Assembly (NCBI RefSeq): GCF_001592005.1
Contig: NZ_BCVZ01000016.1
Span: forward strand, 1-64,000
DNA length: 64,000 bases
Reading direction: 5' to 3'
From: Bacillus sonorensis NBRC 101234 = KCTC 13918
GTDB taxonomy: Bacteria; Bacillota; Bacilli; Bacillales; Bacillaceae
Made by a program: the position numbers and the translations under genes. How positions within the stretch are numbered: position 1 is the first letter of the stretch; every line of letters starts with the position of its first letter. A model generated the notes under the pieces. That model had not been told where the DNA came from. It did no database searches and was given only the letters and a program-made list of their open reading frames with translations. Shown piece after piece: positions 46,801 to 56,435 of this stretch.

Positions 46801-47381
46801 CGGACATTTTTTTAGAAAACGGTTCGCCGATAGAAAAAGGCCGGACTTACACGATAACCGTCAATGACTTTATGGCATCTGCCTCCGGAAAAAAGTATGA
46901 GCCGATTTCCCGGCTCGGAAAGCGTCCGGTGACAGGACCGGAAGATATCGAAGCGACTGTGGAATTTGTGAAGAGCTTTAAAGAACCGATTTCCTATCAA
47001 GCGGAAGGCAGGATTAAAAAGGTCGGGGCGGACGGCGGCACTGGAGAAAATCCGGGAAATGGCGACGGCGGTGAAACGCCAGCCGATGATACAGGCGGAT
47101 CTTTGCCCGGCCATGGTGTAAAAGCTGATGCTGATGCAAGCGGCCGCGGAACAGTCTCTCCCCATGAAAAGACGGGGGCTTTCGACAGTGGCCTAAAGGC
47201 TTTAGAAAAACGAAAAGATCAGAGTGGAATATTTCCGGGGAAAAGATACGATGACGAACCAGTGAAGCGCTTTCTTCCGAATACTGCCGCAAATCTTTAC
47301 AATCCGCTCTTATTTGGTATACTTCTGTTTATCTGTGGTATGTTCGTTTATATATGGAAAAAGGGGTCAGCCAATCTATGA
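43815..47381 (+). CDS. yhcR: YhcR, cell-wall-anchored nuclease / 5'-nucleotidase
   Basis: 1188 residues: a signal peptide (cleavage near AEA30), two OB-fold domains (about 40-140 and 150-345), a thermonuclease/SNase domain (361-497; VDGDTIHL, VRYVNMDTPET, SYGRLLAQV), a calcineurin-type phosphoesterase (about 573-850; SMNDLHGKID, VGNHEFDEG, FAAHNHEE) and a 5'-nucleotidase C-terminal domain (about 885-1080; MNGGGIRQDL, WGDLFNIQPFGN). A Gly/Asp-rich linker leads to the sorting signal LPNTA (1154-1158), a membrane helix and KKGSANL. It degrades extracellular nucleic acid to nucleosides. B. subtilis YhcR uses LPDTS; here the motif is LPNTA. It overlaps the sortase gene by four bases. Confidence 0.96.
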   Translation: MGNILKIRLLPLAVIACLMGAPFFAPFAEAVQGAEQQPITVKEAIRNNSGHATVEGYVVGHTVSKGNFHFSGPFQNDFNLAIADQTEERSPENILPVQIPTAFRSQFGLKTNPHLIGKKLSVKGVLSPYFQSPGVTSVQFIKLAEDSGAPTRPDAMPIADARKRLHETVTIKGVVTADQSAIGGGKLSTFIQDDTAGINIFSSSQANFPELKEGMDVSVTGQITTYKGLTEIIPVPDGIKVSDGGAAVPDPHSLAIEELTRAEQADRYEGSLVKIKGFIEGKPDTPAGGGYNMTMIDQNYNQLTLRVMEQTNAAGLIEQGKWFEITGILSRYNALQLLPRKQEDIKRLDGTDDPPPVSEGEYESVVDRVVDGDTIHLKEPVLGATKVRYVNMDTPETYHTPKNERDENQLKHGNRAKTYLQSILSPGDKVTVKVGKEAKDSYGRLLAQVITEDGLNTNLELVKKGLASTYFIWPVGDEKDYELFQHAVKKAKDDQLGIWNPADPLIELPFEFRAREQGKGLTRYVGDSADKTYVTPEKWREVPVEKRIFFASPEEAEDAGYTKKENSGNISLRLLSMNDLHGKIDQQYQLDLNGDGHTDGTFGRMDYTAALLKERKAERKNTLLVHAGDMIGGSSPVSSLLQDEPTVDIMEEIGFDVGTVGNHEFDEGADELLRILNGGEHPEGKGTKGYDGQDFPLVCANCKLKSSGAGFLPPYQIFEVEGVPVAFIGVVTRSAADMVIPDGIKKIEFTDETKAVNLAVDELKAKGVRSIAVLAHMTASQNGTAVTGESAELANKADPEVDVIFAAHNHEEVNGETGGALIVQASEYGKAIGVVDVEIDRNTKDIVRKQADIEYVNQENIKPDPATRSLLDQYERIVGPIIGEKVGEAAHDMAGGYSNDGDTPLGNLIADGMKRAMNSDFALMNGGGIRQDLKKGPITWGDLFNIQPFGNVLVTLEIKGKDLYDIIDAQISPVYGPDYSISGFTYTWDPKTNKTADIFLENGSPIEKGRTYTITVNDFMASASGKKYEPISRLGKRPVTGPEDIEATVEFVKSFKEPISYQAEGRIKKVGADGGTGENPGNGDGGETPADDTGGSLPGHGVKADADASGRGTVSPHEKTGAFDSGLKALEKRKDQSGIFPGKRYDDEPVKRFLPNTAANLYNPLLFGILLFICGMFVYIWKKGSANL

Positions 47382-47947
47382 AAATGAAATTTTTTTCTAT
47401 TTTGCTTATGGCCGCCGGCTTTCTTATCATTGTGTACGGCGGCTGGAAAATATACGATATGAACCGGCAGACTGGAGATTCTCTGGCAGAGGCCAAAAAA
47501 GCCGTGGCCATAGACGGCAAGTCTGATACATCTGCCGAATCTTTTCAACCGGTCACTGGTGAAGCCGTCGGCATTTTGTACATTCCGAGATTAAAGGCGG
47601 AATTGCCGATCGTTGAAGGCACGAGCGCCGATGATTTAGCCAAAGGCGTCGGACATTACAAAGGCAGCTATTATCCGGAGCAAAACGGGCAAATCGTTCT
47701 CTCAGGGCACAGGGACACCGTGTTTCGCAGAACAGGGGAGCTGGAACTCGGGGACAAGCTGCAAATCGAGTTGCCTTATGGCCGTTTTGCGTACAAAATC
47801 GTCAAAACGAAAATCGTAGATCAAGATGATACATCGATCATCACGCTGCAAAACAAAAAAGAGGAACTGATTTTGACAACGTGCTATCCGTTCTCTTATG
47901 TGGGAAACGCCCCTCAGCGCTATATCATATATGCGGAGCCGCTCTAG
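47378..47947 (+). CDS. yhcS: class D sortase YhcS
   Basis: 189 residues from ATG 47378, overlapping the yhcR stop (ATGA), with AAAGGGGTC upstream. An N-terminal signal-anchor helix (MKMKFFSILLMAAGFLIIVYG region) is followed by the sortase beta-barrel: H111 in LSGHRDTVF, catalytic C169 in LTTCYPF, and R181 in APQRYIIYA. It cleaves the LPNTA signal of YhcR and links it to peptidoglycan. Also called srtD. The translational coupling with its only evident substrate in this window is tight. Confidence 0.95.
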   Translation: MKMKFFSILLMAAGFLIIVYGGWKIYDMNRQTGDSLAEAKKAVAIDGKSDTSAESFQPVTGEAVGILYIPRLKAELPIVEGTSADDLAKGVGHYKGSYYPEQNGQIVLSGHRDTVFRRTGELELGDKLQIELPYGRFAYKIVKTKIVDQDDTSIITLQNKKEELILTTCYPFSYVGNAPQRYIIYAEPL

Positions 47948-47951
47948 AAGC

Positions 47952-47983
47952 AAAGGCTGTCAGGTGACTGGCAGCCTTTTTTT
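47952..47983 (+). terminator. yhcRS terminator
   Basis: AAAGGCTG and CAGCCTTT arms with inner CA/TG pairing and seven T. Confidence 0.85.
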
Positions 47984-48133
47984 ATGGTTAAAATCCCTGT
48001 GCAGCAGCGGTGACAAAATGCTTAGTTCAAGAGGATTCCAAAGGAATATGGAGGAAACATAAGGATATGGCAGTTGAGCGGAGGTCACATAGGTTCACAA
48101 ATCTTTCACATCTAATATGGGCACTTAATCAAC

Positions 48134-48162
48134 TTTTGGTTTTCTATTCTTTCATTTATAAT
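48134..48162 (+). promoter_or_regulatory. promoter of the opu operon
   Basis: A TATAAT -10 with TTTTGG at 17 bases (or TTGGTT at 15). The leader of about 75 bases is very AT-rich. The weak -35 would suit osmotic control, but that is inference. The stretch 47984-48133 shows no gene. Confidence 0.5.
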
Positions 48163-48243
48163 ATAAACGTTAAATTTTTCTGAAAATATAAAAATAAATT
48201 TAACAAATTTAATATTTTTAATGAATTTGTGGAGGTGCAGTTA

Positions 48244-49390
48244 TTGCTGAAACTGGAAAACGTCTCAAAAGTGTATAAGGGAGGCAAAAAGGCTGTAAGC
48301 AGCATTAATCTGGACATAGCAAAAGGTGAATTTATTTGTTTCATCGGTCCGAGCGGCTGCGGAAAAACGACGACGATGAAAATGATCAACCGCCTGATTG
48401 AACCGACATCAGGCAACATCTACATTGACGGTGAGAATATTATGGCGCAGGATGCCGTCAAGCTCCGCCGAAAGATCGGCTATGTCATCCAGCAAATCGG
48501 ACTTTTTCCGCATATGACGATTCAGCAGAACATTTCACTCGTTCCCAAGCTGCTGAAATGGCCCGAGGAAAAGCGGAAAGAGCGGGCGCGCGAATTGTTA
48601 AAACTGGTTGATATGGGACCGGAGTATTTGGAGCGCTATCCGCACGAGCTGAGCGGAGGCCAGCAGCAGCGAATCGGCGTTTTGCGGGCGCTCGCCGCCG
48701 AGCCGCCGCTCATTTTAATGGATGAACCGTTCGGCGCTCTTGACCCGATTACACGCGATGCGCTTCAGGAAGAGTTTAAGAAATTGCAGAGAACTTTAAA
48801 CAAAACCATTGTCTTTGTCACGCACGATATGGATGAAGCCATAAAGCTTGCGGACCGGATTGTCATCTTAAAGGACGGCGAAATCGTCCAGGTCGGCACT
48901 CCCGATGACATTTTAAGGTATCCGGCAAACGATTTTGTCGAAGAATTTATCGGAAAAGACAGACTTATTCAATCAAGCCCTGAAGTTGAACGGGTGGAAC
49001 AGATTATGAATGTCAATCCTGTCACGGTAACAGCGGGCAAAACCTTGTCAGAGGCGATTCAAATCATGAGGCGGCACCGGGTAGACTCGCTGCTGGTCAT
49101 CGATGAAAAGCGGCGGCTCAAAGGGTATGTCGATGTTGAAATCATCGATCAGATGCGCAGAAAGGCAAAACTGGTCGGAGAGATTGTCAATACCGACATT
49201 TATACCGTAAAGAAACATGAGCTTCTTCGCGATACAGTCCGAAAAATTTTAAAACAGGGCATCAAATACGTACCCGTTGTTGATGAAAACAACCGCCTCG
49301 CCGGGATTGTCACAAGAGCAAGCCTTGTTGAGATCGTATATGAATCGATTTGGGGAGAAGAAAACCTGCTTGGGGCGGGGGGTGCTTCAT

Positions 49391-49398
<8 letters not shown>
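48244..49398 (+). CDS. opuCA: osmoprotectant ABC importer, ATP-binding protein (OpuCA/OpuBA-type)
   Basis: 384 residues from TTG 48244, after TGGAGGTG. Walker A GPSGCGKTT, YVIQQIGLFPHM, signature LSGGQQQR, Walker [14 protein letters not shown] and THDMDEA are followed by two CBS domains (about 250-370; VDSLLVIDEKRRLKGYV, IKYVPVVDENNRLAGIV) that sense ionic strength or nucleotides in this family. It is the first gene of a four-gene importer of glycine betaine, carnitine or choline. OpuB and OpuC are close paralogues and cannot be separated here by eye. Confidence 0.92.
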
Positions 49399-50975
<1,577 letters not shown>

Positions 50976-50995
50976 AAACGGAGGGATCAAACGGA

Positions 50996-51682
50996 ATGGA
51001 TGTTTTACAGCAGCTTGGCACGTATTATGCGCATAACGGCGGCTATGTTTTGCAGGAGTTTTACCGGCATTTCCTGATGTCCGCATACGGCGTCCTGTTT
51101 GCGGCAGCCGCCGGCATTCCGGCTGGGATTTTCATCGCCCGCTACAAAACACTGAGCGGCTGGGTTTTTGCCGTAACCAATGTCATTCAGACGATTCCGG
51201 CATTGGCGATGCTCGCCGTTTTGATGCTTGTACTCGGCCTCGGAGCGAATACAGTCATCGTCTCGCTGTTCCTTTATTCGCTTTTGCCGATTATTAGAAA
51301 CACTTATACAGGAATCGTCAGTATTGAACACGCATATCTAGAAGCCGGCAAAGCGATGGGGATGACAAAATTCCAGGTGCTCCGGATGGTGGAGCTTCCG
51401 CTTGCATTGTCTGTCATCATGGCGGGCTTAAGAACCGCACTCGTCATTGCCATCGGAATTACGGCGATAGGAACGTTCGTCGGAGCCGGCGGTCTCGGGG
51501 ACATCATCGTCAGGGGCTCAAACGCCACGAATGGAACGGCGATTATTTTGGCGGGAGCAATCCCGACAGCCCTCATGGCGATGATCGCCGATCTTTTCAT
51601 GAGCTGGCTGGAACGGAAACTCTCTCCGCTTGGCAAGAAAAGAGGACAGCATGAGCGCAACGCCGATCTGGAGTCGGCTTGA
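50996..51682 (+). CDS. opuCD: osmoprotectant ABC importer permease (OpuCD/OpuBD-type)
   Basis: 228 residues, paralogous to opuCB (PALAMLAVLMLVLGLGANTV; YLEAGKAMGMTKFQVLRMVE; GAGGLGDIIVRG). GGAGGGATCAAACGGA precedes ATG 50996. It ends the operon before the hairpin at 51685. Confidence 0.9.
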   Translation: MDVLQQLGTYYAHNGGYVLQEFYRHFLMSAYGVLFAAAAGIPAGIFIARYKTLSGWVFAVTNVIQTIPALAMLAVLMLVLGLGANTVIVSLFLYSLLPIIRNTYTGIVSIEHAYLEAGKAMGMTKFQVLRMVELPLALSVIMAGLRTALVIAIGITAIGTFVGAGGLGDIIVRGSNATNGTAIILAGAIPTALMAMIADLFMSWLERKLSPLGKKRGQHERNADLESA

Positions 51683-51684
51683 TC

Positions 51685-51720
51685 AAAAAGGATGATCCAA
51701 TGATAACGGATCATCCTTTT
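51685..51720. terminator. bidirectional terminator between opuCD and yhcT
   Basis: AAAAGGATGATCC and GGATCATCCTTTT arms with a 9-base loop. Confidence 0.92.
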
Positions 51721-51723
51721 GTG

Positions 51724-52647
51724 TCATATTGGCAAATCTGTTCCAAATATCCGTATTGCAGCGTTTTTGAAGTCATCCGGCAGCGGAGCGTTGACAGTCA
51801 GCCTTTCCCCGCTGATCGGATGGGTAACGCTGATTTCTGCGGCGTGCAGCGCCTGTCTTTGCAAAAGACCTGTTGAACCGCCGTACAGCTCGTCGCCTGA
51901 CAGGGGATGTCCGAGATGGGCAAGATGGACCCGGATTTGATGGGTTCTGCCCGTTTCGAGCCGCAGCTCGCATAAAGAAACATCGTATGTTGGATGATAA
52001 CCTTTTACTGTATAATGGGTGACCGCTGCCTGTCCTGTCGGGGAGACCCTTCTTCTGGCAGGATGGTACCGATCCCTTCCTATCGGGTCTTTAATCGTCC
52101 CTTTTCTGTTTTTCAATTTTCCTTCCGCTATGGCGAGGTAAGTTCTCGCCAGTTCCTTTTTTTGCAGCTGCTCATCCAGGATTGCGTGGGCGAGACGATG
52201 CTTTGCGAATACGACTGCACCGCTCGTATCTTTATCAAGCCGATGGACGTGGCGGATTTTTCGTTCTGTTCCGTTTGTTTGGTCATAAAATGCGACAAGA
52301 TTGCTAAGCGTGCCTGTCTGCCCCTTTTCATTAGGATGGGTGGCGATTCCCGCAGGCTTATTGACGATCAGCATATGATCGTCCTCAAATAAGACATGCA
52401 GCTCGCCATATTCGGGAATGACGCCGCTTTCTTCCTCTTCTCTTAGATCGATGTCTATTCTATCCCCGCTTTTCAGCTGCTGGTTGTGAGCAGCCGCTTT
52501 ATGATTGATTTTTATTTTTTGATTCGCTGTCCAATATTGAATGACCGGTTTTGAAGCTTTCGCCTCTTTTTTCAAAAAAGAAAACAAATGTTCGCCGTCA
52601 TGCCTGCTCCCGGCCAGGAAAGTTAATCCGCGGTTTTGTTGGTTCAT
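51724..52647 (-). CDS. yhcT: YhcT, RluA-family pseudouridine synthase
   Basis: 307 residues from ATG 52647 (GAAAGGAGAGTAAAA upstream). The catalytic HRLDKDTSGAVVFAK motif carries the essential aspartate; NKPAGIATHPNEKGQTGTL precedes it and LETGRTHQIRVHLAHLGHP follows, the three landmark blocks of RluA/RluC/D enzymes. An S4-like N-terminal region is weak. The target uridine in rRNA or tRNA is not known from sequence. It is convergent with the opu operon. Confidence 0.94.
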   Translation of the reverse strand: MNQQNRGLTFLAGSRHDGEHLFSFLKKEAKASKPVIQYWTANQKIKINHKAAAHNQQLKSGDRIDIDLREEEESGVIPEYGELHVLFEDDHMLIVNKPAGIATHPNEKGQTGTLSNLVAFYDQTNGTERKIRHVHRLDKDTSGAVVFAKHRLAHAILDEQLQKKELARTYLAIAEGKLKNRKGTIKDPIGRDRYHPARRRVSPTGQAAVTHYTVKGYHPTYDVSLCELRLETGRTHQIRVHLAHLGHPLSGDELYGGSTGLLQRQALHAAEISVTHPISGERLTVNAPLPDDFKNAAIRIFGTDLPI

Positions 52648-52765
52648 TTTTACTCTCCTTTCTCTCAAAAGCTTTTCAGCCATCAGGAAACACTTACCTT
52701 CACAGCCTTGAGTTTTAGTATGCTATTCTGTTTGAAGAGATTACAAGGGATGAAGGGTGATTCAT

Positions 52766-53140
52766 ATGCGTATTGTTAAAGCGGCAACCGAAGAACAGGA
52801 AATCTATATTCAAGAGCTCGCTTCAGAGCTTTTTCAAGTATTTCCTTTGTACTTTAACAAGCAAAAAATTAAAGAACTGAAACAGCAAGGGGCACTTGAT
52901 TTTAAAGAGTACGAATACAAGGGAACATTGGATGAGTCGTTTCAGATCATCACAAGTCTGCAGCTGATTCATACATTATTGACAAAACCAAAACGCCAGT
53001 GGGTTTTAAAAGACCGTGAGCTTTTTGATAAAAGCAGCAAAAAGCTGAATGATTGCGGCCTGTATTTTCCATTAACATCATCTGATTTTTTTCCCGTGAA
53101 TACCGACAGTGAAAAACAGGGCATACAACTGCTGATGTAA
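52766..53140 (+). CDS. yhcU: YhcU, protein of unknown function
   Basis: 124 residues from ATG 52766 after GATGAAGGGTG. No signal peptide or membrane helix; mixed alpha/beta composition, with ELASELFQVFPLYFNKQKIK and DLSSKKLNDCG-like LFDKSSKKLNDCGLYFPL segments. Recognised only by position between yhcT and yhcV. No function can be assigned. Confidence 0.8.
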   Translation: MRIVKAATEEQEIYIQELASELFQVFPLYFNKQKIKELKQQGALDFKEYEYKGTLDESFQIITSLQLIHTLLTKPKRQWVLKDRELFDKSSKKLNDCGLYFPLTSSDFFPVNTDSEKQGIQLLM

Positions 53141-53145
53141 ACCGG

Positions 53146-53195
53146 CGGAGCCCGCGGTTCAAAGGAGCTTTTCCTAATGGAAGGGCTCTTTTTTT
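53146..53195 (+). terminator. terminator after yhcU
   Basis: GAGCCC and GGGCTC arms, the inner part folding as AAGGAGCTTTTCC/GGAA, and a seven-T run. Confidence 0.7.
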
Positions 53196-53303
53196 ATGAA
53201 AAGACTATAAAGGAAAAAAGCGAAAAACACAATGGCTGGTGTCAACTTCCTTGTTATCATGTTGATGATTGTACATACTAACAACCGAAAGGGGTGCAGT
53301 TTA

Positions 53304-53729
53304 TTGAACACTGTCAGCAATGCTATGTCAAGGCAGGTAGCAACGGTTTCTTCGAATCAGACGGTTCAAGAAGCGGCAGAGCTCATGAGCCAGCATAACG
53401 TCGGAGCGATTCCTGTCGTTGACCAGGGAGTATTAAAAGGAATGATCACCGACCGGGACATCACGCTCAGAACGACAGCCCAAGGCCAGGATGGCCAGAC
53501 GCCGGTTTCCGAGGTTATGACAACAAATGTGGTATCCGGCAATCCGGACATGAGCCTTCAGGAAGCATCACAGCTTATGGCCCAAAGCCAAATCCGCCGC
53601 CTGCCGATAGTGGAAAATAATCATTTAGTCGGTATTGTCGCGCTTGGGGACCTTGCTGTAAACGATTTGTCAAACGAATCAGCAGGACAGGCGCTGACGA
53701 ACATCTCCACTCCGACACGAACACAATAG
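53304..53729 (+). CDS. yhcV: YhcV, tandem CBS-domain protein
   Basis: 141 residues from TTG 53304, seven bases after AAAGGGGTG. Two CBS motifs make up the whole protein (VQEAAELMSQHNVGAIPVVD; MITDRDITLR; EASQLMAQSQIRRLPIVEN; VGIVALGDLAV), forming a Bateman module that binds adenine nucleotides. Similar proteins are general-stress proteins in Bacillus; I did not find a clear sigma-B promoter. Confidence 0.92.
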   Translation: MNTVSNAMSRQVATVSSNQTVQEAAELMSQHNVGAIPVVDQGVLKGMITDRDITLRTTAQGQDGQTPVSEVMTTNVVSGNPDMSLQEASQLMAQSQIRRLPIVENNHLVGIVALGDLAVNDLSNESAGQALTNISTPTRTQ

Positions 53730-53735
53730 AAGCGG

Positions 53736-53775
53736 AAGAGCTTGCTTCTAAACACAGCAGGCTCTTCTTCTTTAT
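53736..53775 (+). terminator. yhcV terminator
   Basis: GAAGAGC and GCTCTTC arms around an 18-base loop, followed by TTCTTTA. Confidence 0.65.
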
Positions 53776-53867
53776 ACATAACGTTTTGAAGGCGCCGGGC
53801 TTTTCAAGGGACAGTAAGAAGGATACAATGAGTGTGCAAACTGGCAGAAGGAGTTGGACAAAGCGAC

Positions 53868-54530
53868 ATGATTAAAGCAGTGATCTTTGATTTTGACGGT
53901 CTTATTTTAGATACAGAAACACATGATTATGAAGTGCTTCAGGAAATTTTTGAAGAGCACGGCTCGGCTCTTCCGATGTCGGTGTGGGGGAAAGTCATCG
54001 GGACGGCTGCCGGCTTTCAGCCCTTTGTCTACCTTGAGGAGCAGCTGCAAAAGAAGCTGGATCATGAAAAACTGACAGCCTTAAGGAAGGAACGTTTTAC
54101 AAAAAGGCTTGAAAATGAAAAAGCGCGTCCCGGCGTGGAAGCTTATTTAGCGGCGGCAAAAGAGCTCGGTTTAAAAATCGGCCTTGCATCAAGCTCTGAT
54201 TATAAATGGGTGTCACAGCATTTAAAGCAAATCGGCCTCTACGACGATTTTGAATGCATCAGAACGGCAGATGATGTCGAGGAAGTCAAACCGAATCCCG
54301 AGCTTTATTTAAAGGCCGCCGAGTGCCTTGGCGTCAAACCTGAGGAATGCATAGCTTTCGAAGATTCCGTCAACGGTTCGATTGCGGCGAAACGCGCGGG
54401 AATGAAGTGTGTCATCGTCCCGAATAAAGTAACAAAGAGCCTGTTATTCGAGCATTATGACCACCGGCTTGAATCAATGGCCGAAATGGAATTGGAACAG
54501 CTGATCGAAACAGTGTCTAAACAAGCATAA
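53868..54530 (+). CDS. yhcW: YhcW, HAD-superfamily phosphatase
   Basis: 220 residues from ATG 53868 with AAGGAG upstream. HAD motif I DFDGLILDT, motif II LASSSD, the motif III lysine in EEVKPNPELY, and motif IV FEDSVNGSIAAKRAGM are complete; the helical cap lies at about 15-85. It resembles beta-phosphoglucomutase/phosphoglycolate phosphatase-like enzymes of the HAD IA group. Substrate unknown. yhcX follows 23 bases later. Confidence 0.92.
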   Translation: MIKAVIFDFDGLILDTETHDYEVLQEIFEEHGSALPMSVWGKVIGTAAGFQPFVYLEEQLQKKLDHEKLTALRKERFTKRLENEKARPGVEAYLAAAKELGLKIGLASSSDYKWVSQHLKQIGLYDDFECIRTADDVEEVKPNPELYLKAAECLGVKPEECIAFEDSVNGSIAAKRAGMKCVIVPNKVTKSLLFEHYDHRLESMAEMELEQLIETVSKQA

Positions 54531-54553
54531 AGAGGGCAGAGGAGGAATGCGGC

Positions 54554-56092
54554 GTGTCTGAAAAACTGGACCTTTCCCGTTTTGAAAAAAAGATCGTCAT
54601 CCGCAATATCGAGGAAAAAGACATCGACAGCATCATCGGGCTTCAGGAGCTTTGCTTTCCGGGCATGATCCCGTGGAAACGGGAGCACCTGAAGAGCCAT
54701 CTCGAGCATTTTCCGGAAGGGCAGTTTTGCGCGGAGCTTGAAGGCAAAGTCATCGGTTCATGCTCAAGCCTGCTGATCAATTTTGATGAATATGATGACC
54801 GCCATACATGGCAGGACATTACAGATGACGGCTATATTACCAACCATAACCCGGACGGCCTGAACATGTACGGGATTGAAGTCATGGTTCATCCTGAATA
54901 CAGAAGAATGAAAATCGGCCACCGTCTTTATGAAGCGCGGAAGGATCTGGCGAGACGGCTGAACTTGAAAAGCATCATCATCGGCGGACGGATACCGAAT
55001 TATCATAAATACGCCTCTGAAATGACGCCGAGACAATATGTCGAGCAGGTCATTCACCACCAGATTTATGATCCGGTCCTTTCTTTTCAGCTCCTGAATG
55101 GGTTTACGATGATGAGGATTAATCCGAACTATCTGCCGGATGATAAAGCATCGAGCAAATACGCGACATTGATGGAGTGGAATAATGTCGACTATCTGCC
55201 GCAAACGAAACGCTACTACAAGTCGGCTTTTCCGGTTCGTATTTGCGTAATTCAATACGAAATGAAGCAGATTCATTCGTTTGAGGAGTTTGCCAATCAA
55301 GTGGAATATTATGCTGATGTTGCTTCAGACGCCGGTGCGGATTTTGCGGTCTATCCGGAAATTTTCACGACCCAGCTGATGTCTTTTCTGGAAGAGCGGT
55401 CCCCGAGCCTTGCCGTTCAGCGGATCACTGAATACACAGAGGACTACATCAGCTTGTTCACAGATCTCGCTGTTAAATACAACGTAAATATTATCGGCGG
55501 GTCCCATTTTGTTGAAGAGGAAGGGAAAATCTACAATATCGCCTATCTGTTCAGACGGGACGGCACGATTGAGAAGCAATACAAGCTCCATATTACGCCG
55601 AATGAACGGAAGTGGTGGGGCATCAGCAGAGGGGATGAAGTACGCGTATTTGATACAGACTGCGGAAAAATCGCGATTCAAATCTGCTATGACATCGAGT
55701 TCCCCGAACTTGCGAGGATTGCGACGGAAAAAGGCGCCAAGATCATCTTTACGCCTTTCTGTACGGAAGACCGGCAGGGATATTTGCGCGTCAGATACTG
55801 CGCTCAGGCGAGAGCAGTTGAAAACCAGGTATATACGGTCATATCCGGGACGGTCGGAAACCTGCCGCAGACCGAAAACATGGACATTCAATATGCACAA
55901 TCCGCGATTTTCGCACCTTCTGATTTTGAATTTGCAAGGGACGGGATTGTCGGCGAATGCAATCCAAACATCGAAATGGTCGTCATCGGCGACGTTGACT
56001 TGGAGATCCTTAGAAGACAGCGCCAGAATGGAACGGTTCGGCAGCTGAAAGACAGACGCCATGATATTTACCGGATTCATTATAAAAAATAA
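54554..56092 (+). CDS. yhcX: YhcX, GNAT acetyltransferase fused to a nitrilase-family amidohydrolase
   Basis: 512 residues from GTG 54554 (GAGGAGGAATGC). Residues about 15-200 form a GNAT domain (GIEVMVHPEYRRMKIGHRLYEAR binds acetyl-CoA); residues about 222-500 form a carbon-nitrogen hydrolase with the Glu-Lys-Cys triad in YPEIFTT, KLHITPNERKW and IQICYDIEFPE. The fusion is conserved in B. subtilis YhcX. It may act on an N-acyl or amide metabolite in two steps. The terminator at 56097 closes the gene. Confidence 0.93.
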   Translation: MSEKLDLSRFEKKIVIRNIEEKDIDSIIGLQELCFPGMIPWKREHLKSHLEHFPEGQFCAELEGKVIGSCSSLLINFDEYDDRHTWQDITDDGYITNHNPDGLNMYGIEVMVHPEYRRMKIGHRLYEARKDLARRLNLKSIIIGGRIPNYHKYASEMTPRQYVEQVIHHQIYDPVLSFQLLNGFTMMRINPNYLPDDKASSKYATLMEWNNVDYLPQTKRYYKSAFPVRICVIQYEMKQIHSFEEFANQVEYYADVASDAGADFAVYPEIFTTQLMSFLEERSPSLAVQRITEYTEDYISLFTDLAVKYNVNIIGGSHFVEEEGKIYNIAYLFRRDGTIEKQYKLHITPNERKWWGISRGDEVRVFDTDCGKIAIQICYDIEFPELARIATEKGAKIIFTPFCTEDRQGYLRVRYCAQARAVENQVYTVISGTVGNLPQTENMDIQYAQSAIFAPSDFEFARDGIVGECNPNIEMVVIGDVDLEILRRQRQNGTVRQLKDRRHDIYRIHYKK

Positions 56093-56096
56093 TTTG

Positions 56097-56129
56097 CGGC
56101 CGGCCTGTATATCAGTCCGGCTTTTTTCG
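56097..56129 (+). terminator. yhcX terminator
   Basis: GCCGG and CCGGC arms around a 13-base loop, with a six-T run. It separates yhcX from the ABC-F leader promoter. Confidence 0.8.
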
Positions 56130-56132
56130 GGA

Positions 56133-56161
56133 TTGACTTTCCGTCCGGTTTTTCATATATT
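56133..56161 (+). promoter_or_regulatory. promoter of the ABC-F leader
   Basis: TTGACT, 17 bases, TATATT. It gives a leader of about 265 bases before the ABC-F start. Confidence 0.85.
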
Positions 56162-56187
56162 GGATGTATGATAAGGAGGTGGAAAAG

Positions 56188-56322
56188 ATGAATCAAACTG
56201 GTAAGCGTATGACAGATATGCAAGCCCATCTGTATATTTGTCGCGCGATTTTTTCCGGAGAATGTGTTTTACGGGATCAGTCTGCCCTTTTTTACACATG
56301 CAATAGGGAAAAATACCAGTGA
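56188..56322 (+). CDS. 44-codon upstream ORF (candidate leader peptide) of the ABC-F gene
   Basis: ATG 56188 follows a near-perfect AAGGAGGTG seven bases upstream and only about 20 bases after the expected transcription start. The product begins MNQTGKRMTDMQAHLYICRA and ends FYTCNREKYQ; it has no known domain. Its stop codon is 44 bases before an intrinsic terminator that itself precedes the ABC-F gene. Leader ORFs of this kind act as ribosome-stalling sensors for vmlR, msr and related resistance genes. Translation is inferred from the strong initiation site. Confidence 0.6.
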   Translation: MNQTGKRMTDMQAHLYICRAIFSGECVLRDQSALFYTCNREKYQ

Positions 56323-56365
56323 GAGACATCTGCCCACAATCGGATTTTTATCTGCTTTTGATCCT

Positions 56366-56397
56366 GACGGCAGCGTGCAGCTCTGCCGTCTTTTTTT
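56366..56397 (+). terminator. leader terminator (attenuator) before the ABC-F gene
   Basis: GACGGCAG and CTGCCGTC form an 8-bp stem with seven T. It ends about 40 bases before ATG 56436. Two upstream CTGCC copies (about 56281 inside the leader ORF and 56330 just after it) could pair with GGCAG as antiterminators. Confidence 0.8.
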
Positions 56398-56435
56398 ATG
56401 ATCAGGTGTCTCTTCGCTAATGGAGGAAGAGATTC

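Noticed and set aside
55325..56080. 251-codon open frame antisense to yhcX (with another of 178 codons at 54764-55300)
   Set aside because: They mirror the well-conserved yhcX coding sequence, have no Shine-Dalgarno sites and Cys/Arg/Phe-rich composition typical of shadow frames.
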